Notes: generated by a model not told the origin, from the letters alone. Shown: positions 50,736 through 60,140, counted from the first letter of the stretch. The stretch: DNA of 64,000 bases from Acidobacteriota bacterium (GCA_018001935.1 JAGNHB010000014.1:20050-84049); one strand, 5' to 3'. Made by a program: numbers and translations.

Positions 50736-53531
50736 ATGAAGCGGAACCGACTTCACCTCTGCCTGGCCCTGCTCGTCACGGGCTTTCTGATCTGCGCGTT
50801 CTACCTTTACTTCGTCCAGGTGAGAAAGGGCTTCTGGACGCCGTGGGTCGGCATGAGCTTCAGTGCCCACACGCCCCCGAAGGACAGCGCATGGATGCCC
50901 TTCGGGATCAGCAACCGGATCGGGACGGTCCAGACGGTGGTCTCCGGGGGGCCCGCTTCCCGCCAGGGGGTCCTGGTCGGCGACCGCGTCCGGGCCGTCG
51001 ATGGCATCCCCATCGAGAAGACCGCCGAGGTGGTGGCCCATCTCCGGAAAACGGGCCCGGTTGCCCCGGTTCGCTTCGACCTCGAATCCGCCGGCCGCGT
51101 GAGAGGGGTCACCCTGGTCCCCGAGACCGCCCTGGGGTGGACGCAAAACATTCTCAGCCAGGCTTCCAGCGCCGTCACGGCCCTGATCTTCCTGCTCGTG
51201 GGCGTTTTCGTCATTTTCCGCCGGCTGGACGACCTCCGGGTGCTCCTGCTCTTCGTGGTCTGCACCATGGCCGCCACCGCGTTCCTCTATTACCCGATGA
51301 TCGGCCTCGCGTTCGCCAACACCTACGGGATCCAGCACGACAGCTTCCTCGCCCCCGGGATGGGACTCACGATCCTCCTGGTCGTGATCTCCGGGCTCCT
51401 CGTCTCCATGGCCCTCCTTCACCTGACCCTCGTCTTTCCCCGGCCGCTTCGCTGGGTCGAAGCCCACCCCCTCACGATCCGGTGGATCTACCTTCTCGCC
51501 CCCTTCGGGTACCTTTTCGCCTTCGTGGCCGTCGCCCTCTTCGCCTATTTCTCTTTCCTCTCCTCCCTGGGGCTGGGGCGGGTCCTCCTGGCATTCGCCG
51601 TCGTGACGGCCCTGGCCGGCTTCGTGTTCCGACGTCGAATCCTCAAGCCAGGAAAGGGGCTCCGGGCGTTCCTCGCGGACCACCCCTGGCGGGTGATTGC
51701 CCTCGGCCTGGCCGCTCTCGCGGCGTTCTGCGGCCTGGCGGCGCCCCTCGCCGACTGGGGCCTGGTACCCGAGGCCCTGCTCATCGCCGGCGGCCTGTGC
51801 CTCTTCGCCGGGGTGATCCTGCAGCCGCTGGTCTACCCGGTCGCCAGCTGCGTCGCCCTCTACCTTCAGCATCGGCAGTCCAGGGCGGACGAGCGGGCCC
51901 AGTTGCGCTGGCCGATCTGGGGGACCTTCGTGGCCGTGTCCGGGAACCTGCTGCTGGGGCTCCTCATCATCGGTTCCGCCTTCGTGGGCCGGACGGCCCC
52001 GGGCGTCCAGCTGGTCGGAGAACTCGGGAGCAAGGCGCTCTACGTGCTGATCCCCCTTTCCTTTGCCATCGGGATCCTCAAGCACCGGGTGCTGGACATC
52101 ACCGTCCTCATCCGGAGGACCCTGATCTACGCCCTGGTGACCTTCTCGGTGCTCGCGGTCTTCTTCATCCTCGCCGGGGGGGCCGGCGGCCTGCTGGCCA
52201 CCTACACCGGCGTCCGAAGCACCTGGTCCATCGTGTTGTCGACCCTGTGCGCCGTGGCGGTGGTGACGCCGGTGCAGCGACGGGTGCAGGGCTTCGTCGA
52301 TCGGCGTTTCTTCCGGAAACGCTTTGAGTATCCAAAGCAGTTGGATCATCTGGAAAAAATCCTTCAACAATCGGAGGATAGGCAGGATATATTCAGTCTG
52401 TTTATTAGGAAAGTCGAGTCCGTTTCGCCGATCAAGTCCGGCGTGGTCTTCTACCGGGCGGAGGGTGAAACGGTCTTCCGGGCGGCGCAGGCTTTCGGGA
52501 CCGTTGCGGAGGTGTGCCACTCGCGGCGGGTCGAGGAATCGGACCCCCTCGTTCTTTCGCTGGACGAACCGTTGGAGCCGGGTTCCGGCCTGCTGGCGGA
52601 GGGGACCGCCCGGGCAAGGCCGGGAGGAGGCCTGCACGCCCTGGCGGGGTTCCGGGTGGACGAGCGCCTGGCCGGTTTCCTGGCGGTCCCTGCGGAAACC
52701 CTCCCGTCGAACCTCGAAACGGAGGACCTGGGCTTCGTCCGTCTGGCGGCCGGCCTGGTGTCCCGGGCCCTGGAACGGCTCAAACTCCGGGCCCAGTCCC
52801 TCGACCTCGAGCGGGCCCTGGAAATCCAGCGAAACCTGCTTCCGAGGAGCGTGCCGGAGGTCCCTGGCGGGCGCTTCGCCGTTTTCTGGAAACCGTCCCG
52901 TTCGGTCGGCGGCGACCTCTACGACTTCTTCGATTTCGGCGGGGGACGTTTCGGATTCGCCATCGCCGACGTCTCGGGGAAGGGCATGCCCGCGGCCCTC
53001 ATCATGTCCAACCTGCAGGCGGCTTTTCGCGCGGTCATCGACGAGACGTGCCCGCCGGAGGAGGCGTGCCGCCGCCTGAACCGCAGCGCGGTGAACCTGC
53101 TGGGAGACGGCAGATTCGTGACTTATTTCTACGGAGTTTACGACTCGGAACATCAGGTGATGGTTTATTGCAACGCCGGCCACTGCGCCCCCCTCCTCCT
53201 GAGGGAGGACGGGTCGGCGGAGCGACTGGAGTCGGGCGGGCCGGTCCTGGGGGTCCTCCCGGACGTCGTGTTCGAGAGTGGACGGGTCCACCTTCGGGCC
53301 GGCGACCGCGTTGTCCTGTACACGGACGGCCTTTCCGAAGCCTCCGACGCCGACGGGGAAGAGTTCGGGGAGACCCGGATCGGGGAGGTCTGCCGCACCG
53401 CCTGGGACCTCGATCCGGAGGCGATGATCCGTGCCCTGGTGGACGCGATTCGCGAGCACGGCGCCGGGGAACTCCAGGATGACCTGACGGTCCTGGTTCT
53501 GGCCCTGGGCAAAGCAGGAGGGACGGGATGA
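50736..53531 (+). CDS. PDZ/polytopic membrane/GAF SpoIIE-type Ser/Thr phosphatase
   Basis: 931 residues. A first membrane helix (LALLVTGFLICAFYLYFV) leads to a periplasmic PDZ-like domain (about 55-130; VVSGGPASRQGVLVGDRVRAVDG). About eight further helices follow (150-520), then a cytoplasmic linker, a GAF-like domain (560-680) and a SpoIIE PP2C domain from about 700. PP2C motifs are GGDLYDFF, ADVSGKGMPAAL, GHCAPLLL, YTDGLSEA and DDLTVLVL. It probably dephosphorylates an anti-anti-sigma factor, though no STAS or RsbW gene is nearby. The stop overlaps the next ATG. A low-GC patch lies at 52330-52420, in the linker. Confidence 0.88.
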   Translation: MKRNRLHLCLALLVTGFLICAFYLYFVQVRKGFWTPWVGMSFSAHTPPKDSAWMPFGISNRIGTVQTVVSGGPASRQGVLVGDRVRAVDGIPIEKTAEVVAHLRKTGPVAPVRFDLESAGRVRGVTLVPETALGWTQNILSQASSAVTALIFLLVGVFVIFRRLDDLRVLLLFVVCTMAATAFLYYPMIGLAFANTYGIQHDSFLAPGMGLTILLVVISGLLVSMALLHLTLVFPRPLRWVEAHPLTIRWIYLLAPFGYLFAFVAVALFAYFSFLSSLGLGRVLLAFAVVTALAGFVFRRRILKPGKGLRAFLADHPWRVIALGLAALAAFCGLAAPLADWGLVPEALLIAGGLCLFAGVILQPLVYPVASCVALYLQHRQSRADERAQLRWPIWGTFVAVSGNLLLGLLIIGSAFVGRTAPGVQLVGELGSKALYVLIPLSFAIGILKHRVLDITVLIRRTLIYALVTFSVLAVFFILAGGAGGLLATYTGVRSTWSIVLSTLCAVAVVTPVQRRVQGFVDRRFFRKRFEYPKQLDHLEKILQQSEDRQDIFSLFIRKVESVSPIKSGVVFYRAEGETVFRAAQAFGTVAEVCHSRRVEESDPLVLSLDEPLEPGSGLLAEGTARARPGGGLHALAGFRVDERLAGFLAVPAETLPSNLETEDLGFVRLAAGLVSRALERLKLRAQSLDLERALEIQRNLLPRSVPEVPGGRFAVFWKPSRSVGGDLYDFFDFGGGRFGFAIADVSGKGMPAALIMSNLQAAFRAVIDETCPPEEACRRLNRSAVNLLGDGRFVTYFYGVYDSEHQVMVYCNAGHCAPLLLREDGSAERLESGGPVLGVLPDVVFESGRVHLRAGDRVVLYTDGLSEASDADGEEFGETRIGEVCRTAWDLDPEAMIRALVDAIREHGAGELQDDLTVLVLALGKAGGTG

Positions 53532-54853
53532 ACACGGGCCATGGGATCACCCACGCGGAACTGGTCCGCCGGGTCAAGGAAGCGGGCGTGGCAGGGGCCG
53601 GGGGGGCGGGTTTCCCCACCTGGCGGAAACTGGACTGCGCCGGCCGGGTGGACACCGTGATCCTCAACGGGGCGGAGTGCGAGCCGCTTCTCTTTTCGGA
53701 CCTGCACTGCATGCGGTGCTACCCCGAGGCGATCGTCGGGGCGGCGGCCCGGGTTCGTCAGGCCCTGGGGGCGCGGGAGGTCGTCCTCGCGTTCAAGCAC
53801 AAGCGGCGGAAACACCTGGACGGGCTCGTGGCGGCCGCGGCAGGGGACCCGGCGATGCGCGTGCTGGAACTGGAGGACGTCTACCCTTCCGGCGACGAGC
53901 ACGTGCTGACCTTCCTCGCCACCGGCCGGGTCCCCCCCCAGGGCGGGTTGCCCCTGGACGTGGGCGTCCTGGTCCAGAACGTGCAGACGGCGGTCCACAT
54001 CCACGACGCGGTGGAAGGGAAACCGGTTACCCGGCGTTTCGTCACGGTGGCCGGCGCCGTCGCACGCCCCTTCTGCGCCGAGGTCCCCCTCGGGGCCCGG
54101 GTGGGCGACCTCCTGGAGCGCGCGGGCGGGCCGACCTGCCCCGAGCCCCTCGTTCTCGCGGGGGGGGTGATGATGGGACGCCCCGTCGAGGTCGGCGATG
54201 GCGTGGCGCGGACCACCTCGGGGATCGTGGTGCTCCCGCCGGGCAACCCCGTTGCCCAGGAACTGCGAACCCCGCTCGACCGGGAGGTCCGCGTCTCGGC
54301 CTCGGTCTGCGACCAGTGTTACGCCTGCACGGAACTATGCCCCCGGCGCCTGCTCGGGCACGCCATCGAACCGCACAAGCTCATGCGGAGGGCGGGGAAG
54401 GTCCTGTCGGCCCCCGGGGAGGAGGATCACATCGCCTTGTACTGCTGCGAGTGCGGCGTCTGCTCCCTGGTGGCCTGCCCGGTCCGCATCACCCCCCGCC
54501 GGCTGATCGCCGCCATGAAGCCCGTCGTGCCCCGGGAGTACCTCCGCAAGCAGGCGGGGACGCCACACCCCGACCACGCCCGCAAGGCCCTGCCCATGCC
54601 CTGGCTCAAGATGCGCCTGGCGCTCGAGCGTTTCGACGTGGAACCCGAGTTCCTGGGCCCCCTCAACGACGTGCCCCGTCTCTCCCTCGATCTCGCGGAG
54701 TTCGGCGGCGGCCGGGCGCAACCCCGGGTCGGCCCCGGGGACCTTGTCCTTCCGGGGGACCGCGTGGCCGAGGGAAAGTGGCTGGACGTCCACGCACCCC
54801 TGGCCGGCACCGTGGAGGCTATCGACGGCAAGGTCGATATCCGGGTTTTATGA
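53528..54853 (+). CDS. RnfC/PduS-like flavin and iron-sulfur protein
   Basis: 441 residues. The N-terminal block GAGGAGFPTWRKL and NGAECEP matches RnfC/NuoF-like FMN/NADH-binding folds. An SLBB-like part follows. Two ferredoxin motifs are present: CDQCYACTELCP from residue 261 and CCECGVCSLVACP from 306, so two 4Fe-4S clusters are likely. The C-terminal SVxPxD-like segment (LAGTVEAIDGKVDIRVL) is a barrel-sandwich domain. Length suits RnfC or PduS. The rest of the rnf operon and the pdu genes are absent. It overlaps the SpoIIE gene by four bases. Confidence 0.85.
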   Translation: MNTGHGITHAELVRRVKEAGVAGAGGAGFPTWRKLDCAGRVDTVILNGAECEPLLFSDLHCMRCYPEAIVGAAARVRQALGAREVVLAFKHKRRKHLDGLVAAAAGDPAMRVLELEDVYPSGDEHVLTFLATGRVPPQGGLPLDVGVLVQNVQTAVHIHDAVEGKPVTRRFVTVAGAVARPFCAEVPLGARVGDLLERAGGPTCPEPLVLAGGVMMGRPVEVGDGVARTTSGIVVLPPGNPVAQELRTPLDREVRVSASVCDQCYACTELCPRRLLGHAIEPHKLMRRAGKVLSAPGEEDHIALYCCECGVCSLVACPVRITPRRLIAAMKPVVPREYLRKQAGTPHPDHARKALPMPWLKMRLALERFDVEPEFLGPLNDVPRLSLDLAEFGGGRAQPRVGPGDLVLPGDRVAEGKWLDVHAPLAGTVEAIDGKVDIRVL

Positions 54854-55020
54854 GTTCAAACCCAGGAGCTCCTGGAAAGTAAGGATCTTTGTAAGTTCTG
54901 ACTGGTTTCAGGGCGGTATTTATTTCCCTGCTTCCAAGTTCGGGCCGGCGTGTGCGATAATAGGCGGCGATCCTCCTGCCGTGCCCCGTGGTACTCGGAA
55001 TCTTCACTGGGGGTGTGCGC

Positions 55021-55560
55021 ATGAACTGGGACCCGGAACGGTACATCGAAGCCTTGCGTTTCGCGGCGGAGCGGCATGGCGGGCAACGCCTTCCGGGTTC
55101 CGACATCCCGTACCTCTTCCACCTGTCGTGCGTGGCGATGGAAGTGCTTCACGCCGCCGCCGAGGACCCGGAGATCAACCTCGATCTCGCCTTGACCTGC
55201 GCCCTCCTGCACGATGTCGTCGAGGACACCGGCGCGGAGACGGAGGTGTTGCGGGAGCGCTTCGGCGACGCCGTGGCCGGCGGGGTGGCGGCGCTCACCA
55301 AGCGGGCGGACCTTCCCGGGGCGGAGCGCATGGCCGACAGCCTCCGGCGCATCCGGAAACAGGGCCGGGAAGTGGCCATGGTTAAGCTGGCGGACCGGGT
55401 CGTCAACCTCCAGCCCCCACCCGCCCACTGGACACCGGCGAAGATCGAAGCTTACCGGCAGGAGGCCCGGGGGATCCTGCACGAACTCGGGAGCGCCAGC
55501 CCGGCCCTGGCCCGGCGACTGGCGGAGAAGATCGCAGAGTACGGCTGGGACGTCGAGTGA
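55021..55560 (+). CDS. MESH1-like small alarmone hydrolase (HD domain)
   Basis: 179 residues, a single HD domain. Metal ligands: His34 in FHLSCVAM, the His-Asp of LLHDVVEDTG, and the Asp of VKLADRVVNLQ. AERHGGQR and LFHL mark the start of the RSH-type hydrolase fold. The synthetase domain is absent. Members of this group remove the 3'-diphosphate of (p)ppGpp or pppApp. The ATG at 55021 follows GGGGGTG. It stands alone, 167 bp after the RnfC-like gene. Confidence 0.82.
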   Translation: MNWDPERYIEALRFAAERHGGQRLPGSDIPYLFHLSCVAMEVLHAAAEDPEINLDLALTCALLHDVVEDTGAETEVLRERFGDAVAGGVAALTKRADLPGAERMADSLRRIRKQGREVAMVKLADRVVNLQPPPAHWTPAKIEAYRQEARGILHELGSASPALARRLAEKIAEYGWDVE

Positions 55561-55639
55561 AAAGGTCGACCACCGGGCGCCGTCCTCCCGTGCGCCGCCG
55601 GGCCACCCGCCGGCGCCGGAACACCACAGGAGAGGGATC

Positions 55640-58111
55640 ATGAAAACACGCAGCCTCCTCGTTGTCCTGTCCATCCTTGCCGTCGGGTTGACGGCCGCCG
55701 CGGTGCGCGCGCAGGCCCCCATCATCGTCGACCACACCTGCACCGACCTGTCCCAGGTCCCCGCCAACTGGATCCAGCAGGCCAAGGCGAACCTCCGGGT
55801 CGGTTACGGGCACACGTCCCACGGCAGCCAGCTGGTGACGGGCATCGAAGCCTTCCGGGGCAGCCCGGGTTCGACGTACGACTACCAATCCTCCGGCTGG
55901 GGCCTGGAAGCGGGCACCTTCCTCAACGACTACTGGGGCAACGCCGGCGGGGCGGGCGACCTCGGTTCGGACGGTGACCTCGCGTGGCGCGATGCCACGG
56001 TGGTCATGCTGGGAACGACGGGCAACGACCGAAACGTCGTCATGTGGTCGTGGTGCGGCGGCGTCAGTTGGACCTCCGAGGCGGGGATCAACGCCTACCT
56101 GAACGCCATGGCGGCCCTGGAAACCGCGTACCCGGGCGTCCGGTTCGTCTACATGACGGGGCACCTCGACGGGTCCGGAAACGCGGGGAACCTCCACCAG
56201 CGGAACGAGCAGATCCGGGCTTTCTGCATCAACAACAACAAGATCCTCTTCGACTTCGCGGACATCGAGAGCTTCAACCCCACCGACGGCACCAACTTCC
56301 GGGCCCTCTACGCAACCGACGGGTGCGAGTACGACACCAACGGGGACGGCAACCCCTGGGGGGACGGCAACTGGGCCACGGAGTGGATCGCGGCCCACCC
56401 CACCCACGAGCTGACCCCGATCGCCGCGGGGTGCAGCGAGTGCGCCCACTCCGAACGCCTGAACTGCGTGATGAAAGGGCGGGCCTTCTGGTGGTTGATG
56501 GCGCGTCTCGCCGGTTGGGACGGCGGCACCGGCTGCCAGGCGCCCTCCATCACGACCCATCCCGCGGGGGCCACCATCCAGAGCGGGCAATCCGTCACCC
56601 TCAACGTCCAGGTCTCCGGGACGCCGCCCTTCAACTACCAGTGGTACCGCGGCCTGAGCGGGAACACCGCCGACCCGGTCGGCGGCGGGATCGGCTCCTC
56701 CTGCGACACCGGTCCCCTGGAAACGTCGGCCGACTTCTGGGTCCGCGTGACCAACGGCTGCGGGACCGCCAACAGCAACACGGCCCACGTGACGGTCCAG
56801 TCCGGCCCCCTCCCGCTGACGCACGGCGCCCACGTGGCCAGCACCGACGCCTGGTGGTCCCGGGTGATCCTGGTGAACACCGGGACGGGGGGTGCCTCGG
56901 CCATCCTCAGGTCCTACGACGCGGCCGGATCGCTGCTGGACACTTATGACACCGGGGAGATCCCGGCGAAGGGGTTTTTCTACGAATCCATGGAAACCGT
57001 CTTCCCGACGGCGGCCGCCCTGGGGGATGCCCGGTACACGGTGTCGGGCCCCGCCGACTTCAAGGGCGTCACCGAGTTCGGCACACGGGACGGCCTGTCC
57101 CGGGCGGTACTCCCGCTGGCTGCCGGCTCGTCCACCCAGATCTTCTTCCCCTACGTCTATATCTCCGACCCGGGGACCGGTCTTTACTACACCGGGTTGA
57201 CGGTGGTCAACCTCGCGGCCTCCTCGAACCTGGTCCAGTTCACCGCTTTCAACGAGGCCGGGGAGCAGTTGGGGACCCATTCCGTCACGCTGGCGGCCGG
57301 GGCCAAGTACGTGAGCCTCGTAGACCAGATCATCCCCGGGCTCGTGAACCCGTCCCGGATCCGGAGCGTCCGGCTGGCCGCGGCACAGCCCGTGGTCGGT
57401 TTCGAGTTGTTCGGGAAATGGGGCGAGATGGGGGTGGCGGGGCTCGGCGGGGTCGATCCCGCCTCCGCGGCGAACATGCTGCGGTACGTCATGGTCCCCT
57501 CGAACACCGACTATTTCACCGGCGTCACGTTCCAGAACTTCGGTCCGGTCCCCACCACCGCCCATGCCCGCCTCTACGACGCCGACGGGGCCTCCCTCGA
57601 CACCCAGGACTGGCTGGTCGGTCCCGGACAGCAGATCACCCGGGAGATCTGGGGCATCTTCAACGGGCGCGTCAGTGCCGATGCCGCCACCCTGATCGTG
57701 GAAGCCGACCAGCACCTGAGCGGTTTCCAGCTCTTCGCGTCCCGGAACACCGATCCCATGGAGTTCAAGTTCGACGGCCTCCCCGCGTTCACTTCGGCGG
57801 CCTCGACCCTGTCGTTTCCCCTGGTTCGCCCTGAGGGGGGGTTCCAGTCCGAGTTCCGCTTGTCCAACCCCGGGGCCTCGGGCGTCAACTACACCCTGAC
57901 CGCCTACGACGCCGGCGGCACTGCCCAGGGGAGCGTGTCCGACAGCCTGGGCGCCGGGGCCAACGTTCGCCGGCTGCTGGCGGACGACTTCCCGGGGACG
58001 CTCGAGAGCATCGCCTGGGTCCAGTTGACGGCAACGGGTGCTGTGTGCGCGGAAGTGACCCTGATCGCGGACGACTGGTGCTCGAACCAGTCCTACGTTG
58101 GCATTCCGTGA
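55640..58111 (+). CDS. Secreted multi-domain protein with Ig-like and beta repeat domains
   Basis: 823 residues with a signal peptide (LLVVLSILAVGLTAAAVRAQ). Residues 25-295 are a domain I do not recognise, with VGYGHTSHGSQLVTGIEAF, FVYMTGHLDGSG and several His/Asp that could form an active site. It may be an esterase- or SGNH-like domain, but that is inference. Residues about 300-390 are Ig-like (PSITTHPAGATIQSGQSV). Four copies of a beta repeat fill 394-823, each with a TGL/TGV-N-G pattern and a YDA(D/A)G turn. The same repeat occurs twice in the FGE-like protein at 25549. AGGAGAGGG precedes the ATG. Confidence 0.82.
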   Translation: MKTRSLLVVLSILAVGLTAAAVRAQAPIIVDHTCTDLSQVPANWIQQAKANLRVGYGHTSHGSQLVTGIEAFRGSPGSTYDYQSSGWGLEAGTFLNDYWGNAGGAGDLGSDGDLAWRDATVVMLGTTGNDRNVVMWSWCGGVSWTSEAGINAYLNAMAALETAYPGVRFVYMTGHLDGSGNAGNLHQRNEQIRAFCINNNKILFDFADIESFNPTDGTNFRALYATDGCEYDTNGDGNPWGDGNWATEWIAAHPTHELTPIAAGCSECAHSERLNCVMKGRAFWWLMARLAGWDGGTGCQAPSITTHPAGATIQSGQSVTLNVQVSGTPPFNYQWYRGLSGNTADPVGGGIGSSCDTGPLETSADFWVRVTNGCGTANSNTAHVTVQSGPLPLTHGAHVASTDAWWSRVILVNTGTGGASAILRSYDAAGSLLDTYDTGEIPAKGFFYESMETVFPTAAALGDARYTVSGPADFKGVTEFGTRDGLSRAVLPLAAGSSTQIFFPYVYISDPGTGLYYTGLTVVNLAASSNLVQFTAFNEAGEQLGTHSVTLAAGAKYVSLVDQIIPGLVNPSRIRSVRLAAAQPVVGFELFGKWGEMGVAGLGGVDPASAANMLRYVMVPSNTDYFTGVTFQNFGPVPTTAHARLYDADGASLDTQDWLVGPGQQITREIWGIFNGRVSADAATLIVEADQHLSGFQLFASRNTDPMEFKFDGLPAFTSAASTLSFPLVRPEGGFQSEFRLSNPGASGVNYTLTAYDAGGTAQGSVSDSLGAGANVRRLLADDFPGTLESIAWVQLTATGAVCAEVTLIADDWCSNQSYVGIP

Positions 58112-58181
58112 GGGCGAAACTTTTCCGGAAGGCCCATCGTAATACGGGTTTGATTTGCCGATCTCTTTGCAAGGAGCAGGT

Positions 58182-59843
58182 ATGTTCTCAGTCTTTATCC
58201 GTCGGATGATGTCGGTTGGGTGGATCGGCCTCGCCCTGGCGATCGCCTCCCCGGTCGCGGCCCAGGACGGGAGCCGCCCGGAGGATGCCCTGCAATACAA
58301 GACCCTGGTGGAACGCGCCCGGGAATCCGGCAACTCCCAGGGGATGACCCTGGAGGAGTGCATCGATCTGGCCCTGAACCGGAACCTCACCATCGAGATC
58401 ACGCGCTACCAGCCCCTCATCAGCCGGGAGCAGTTCCACGCCACGCTGGGCGTCTACGATTACCAGCTCGACGCCAACATCGGCTATTCGAAGACGGAGC
58501 GGCCCGTGCTCGGGACCCTCCAGCGCCAGTATCTCCGGCTCGACACCACCCAGTCGAAGGACCTGAACTTCGGGGCGAAGCTCTCGAAGTACCTTTCGAC
58601 GGGCGGCAGCTTCTCCGTCCAGTCCAACAACGATCGGATGACCAACAACTCCAATGCCTTCAACCCGACCTACTCGGCCTCGCTGCTCTTCTCCTTCAAC
58701 CAGCCGCTCTGGCGCGATTTCCGCATCGACGCCAGCCGGCGGGCCATCCTCAACGCGAAGAAAGATCGCGAGATCTCCGACTTGGACTTTGAAAAGCAGA
58801 TCTCCGACATCGTGAAGTCGGTGGAAGACGGCTACTGGGACCTGGTCAACGCCATCGAGCAGCAGAAGATCCAGATCGCCAGCCGGGAACTCTCCCTGAT
58901 CCAGTTGCGGGACAACCGCAAGCGCGTGGAGGTGGGGACCCTGGCCCCCATCATCATCACCCAGACCATGTCGCAGGTGGCCCAGTCCGAGCAGTCGGTC
59001 ATCGCCTCGGAAGCGGACATCGTGCGTGCGGAAAACGTTCTGAAAAACCTCATCTGCAACGACCGGAAGGACCCGATCTGGCTCAAGGTGATCATCCCCG
59101 TGCAGACCCCCGCCGTACCCCAGGGGGTCCCCGAGCTCAGGGACCTGATCGAACGAGCGGTCAAGCAGCGTCCCGAGGCCAGGAAGTACAAAATCTACCT
59201 GGAGAAGGACGACGTCGACATCCGCTACTACGACAACCAGACCAAGCCGCGGCTTGACTTCGGCGCCTCGTACGCCACCAACGGCGTGGCCGGGCCCAAC
59301 GTTGTGGAGTACGACTACGACGACGACGGCAACATCATCGGGCAGCACCCCGGCAAGTTCACCGGAAGCCTGGGGACCGTTTACGAGCAGGTCTTCAAGC
59401 AGGAGTACCGCGACTACACCATCGGCCTCACCTTCACCTACACCTTCGGCAACCACGCCGCCAAGGCCAACCTCGCCGCGGCGAAGCTGGGCAAGGACCA
59501 GGACGAGGCCACCCTTCGCCAGTCCATCCAGACCATCAGCGTCGAGGTCCTCAACGCGGTCCAGACCATCGAGGTGAACCGGAAGAGCCTCCTGGCCGCC
59601 ATCGCCGCCCGCCAGTTCCAGGAGGAGCAGCTGGACGGCCAGCAGAAGCGCTACCAGGCCGGCCTGACCACCAACTTCGAGGTCCTCCAGACCCAGCGCG
59701 ACCTCACCAACGCCAAGGCCGCCGAACTGTCCGCCCTCATCTTCCTGAAGAAGTCCTTCGTGGAGCTCAACCGGGCCACCTTCGACATCCTGGACCAGAA
59801 CAAACTGGACGTTGTCACCCGGCGGCCGGCGGAAAAGAAGTAA
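58182..59843 (+). CDS. TolC-family outer-membrane channel/efflux protein
   Basis: 553 residues, signal peptide WIGLALAIASPVAAQ. The long helical repeats of TolC are evident: DLALNRNLTIEITRY, KSVEDGYWDLVNAIEQQKI, RVEVGTLAPIIITQTMSQVAQSEQ and the second set with QRDLTNAKAAELSALIFL. Beta segments that form the outer-membrane barrel lie at about 110-180 and 370-440. No membrane-fusion or RND/ABC genes are adjacent, so the partner is elsewhere. AAGGAG precedes ATG 58182. A strong terminator follows the gene. Confidence 0.9.
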   Translation: MFSVFIRRMMSVGWIGLALAIASPVAAQDGSRPEDALQYKTLVERARESGNSQGMTLEECIDLALNRNLTIEITRYQPLISREQFHATLGVYDYQLDANIGYSKTERPVLGTLQRQYLRLDTTQSKDLNFGAKLSKYLSTGGSFSVQSNNDRMTNNSNAFNPTYSASLLFSFNQPLWRDFRIDASRRAILNAKKDREISDLDFEKQISDIVKSVEDGYWDLVNAIEQQKIQIASRELSLIQLRDNRKRVEVGTLAPIIITQTMSQVAQSEQSVIASEADIVRAENVLKNLICNDRKDPIWLKVIIPVQTPAVPQGVPELRDLIERAVKQRPEARKYKIYLEKDDVDIRYYDNQTKPRLDFGASYATNGVAGPNVVEYDYDDDGNIIGQHPGKFTGSLGTVYEQVFKQEYRDYTIGLTFTYTFGNHAAKANLAAAKLGKDQDEATLRQSIQTISVEVLNAVQTIEVNRKSLLAAIAARQFQEEQLDGQQKRYQAGLTTNFEVLQTQRDLTNAKAAELSALIFLKKSFVELNRATFDILDQNKLDVVTRRPAEKK

Positions 59844-59886
59844 ACCAGACCCGCACGGGCGCCGGGCCTGCGCGGACCCTGTCCCC

Positions 59887-59922
59887 GGGGCGCCGTCGGC
59901 TGTCGGCGCCCCGTTTTATTTT
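59887..59922 (+). terminator. Strong rho-independent terminator after the TolC-family gene
   Basis: GGGGCGCC (59887-59894) pairs with GGCGCCCC (59905-59912), followed by GTTTTATTTT. It ends the TolC transcript 18 bp before the yacG start, so yacG probably has a separate promoter or read-through. Confidence 0.88.
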
Positions 59923-59939
59923 GACGAAGGAAACGCCCG

Positions 59940-60140
59940 ATGCCTGCCGAACAGAATCCCCTCCGCCCGCCGCGCTGCCCTCAGTGCCGGACTCCGCTGG
60001 AGTCCGTGTCCGGCCCGAACTTCCCCTTCTGCTCCGAGCGCTGCGCCCTCGTGGACCTCGGCATGTGGGCCGGCGAGTCCTACGCCATCCCCGGCACATC
60101 GGAAGAGGAGGGGGAAAATGAAGAAGAGCCTTCTCAATAA
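59940..60140 (+). CDS. yacG: YacG-type zinc-finger protein
   Basis: 66 residues. The four-Cys zinc motif CPQC...CSERC and the tail LGMWAGESYAIPGT match YacG, which in E. coli binds DNA gyrase and inhibits its ATPase. The C-terminal end is an acidic run (EEEGENEEEPSQ). The start ATG at 59940 follows GACGAAGGAAACG. It lies between the TolC terminator and a 900-bp non-coding region. Confidence 0.88.
   Translation: MPAEQNPLRPPRCPQCRTPLESVSGPNFPFCSERCALVDLGMWAGESYAIPGTSEEEGENEEEPSQ

Noticed and set aside
50616-53459. Long minus-strand frame of about 940 codons
   Set aside because: It is antisense to the SpoIIE phosphatase gene; composition is typical of a GC-rich shadow and no motif is recognisable.
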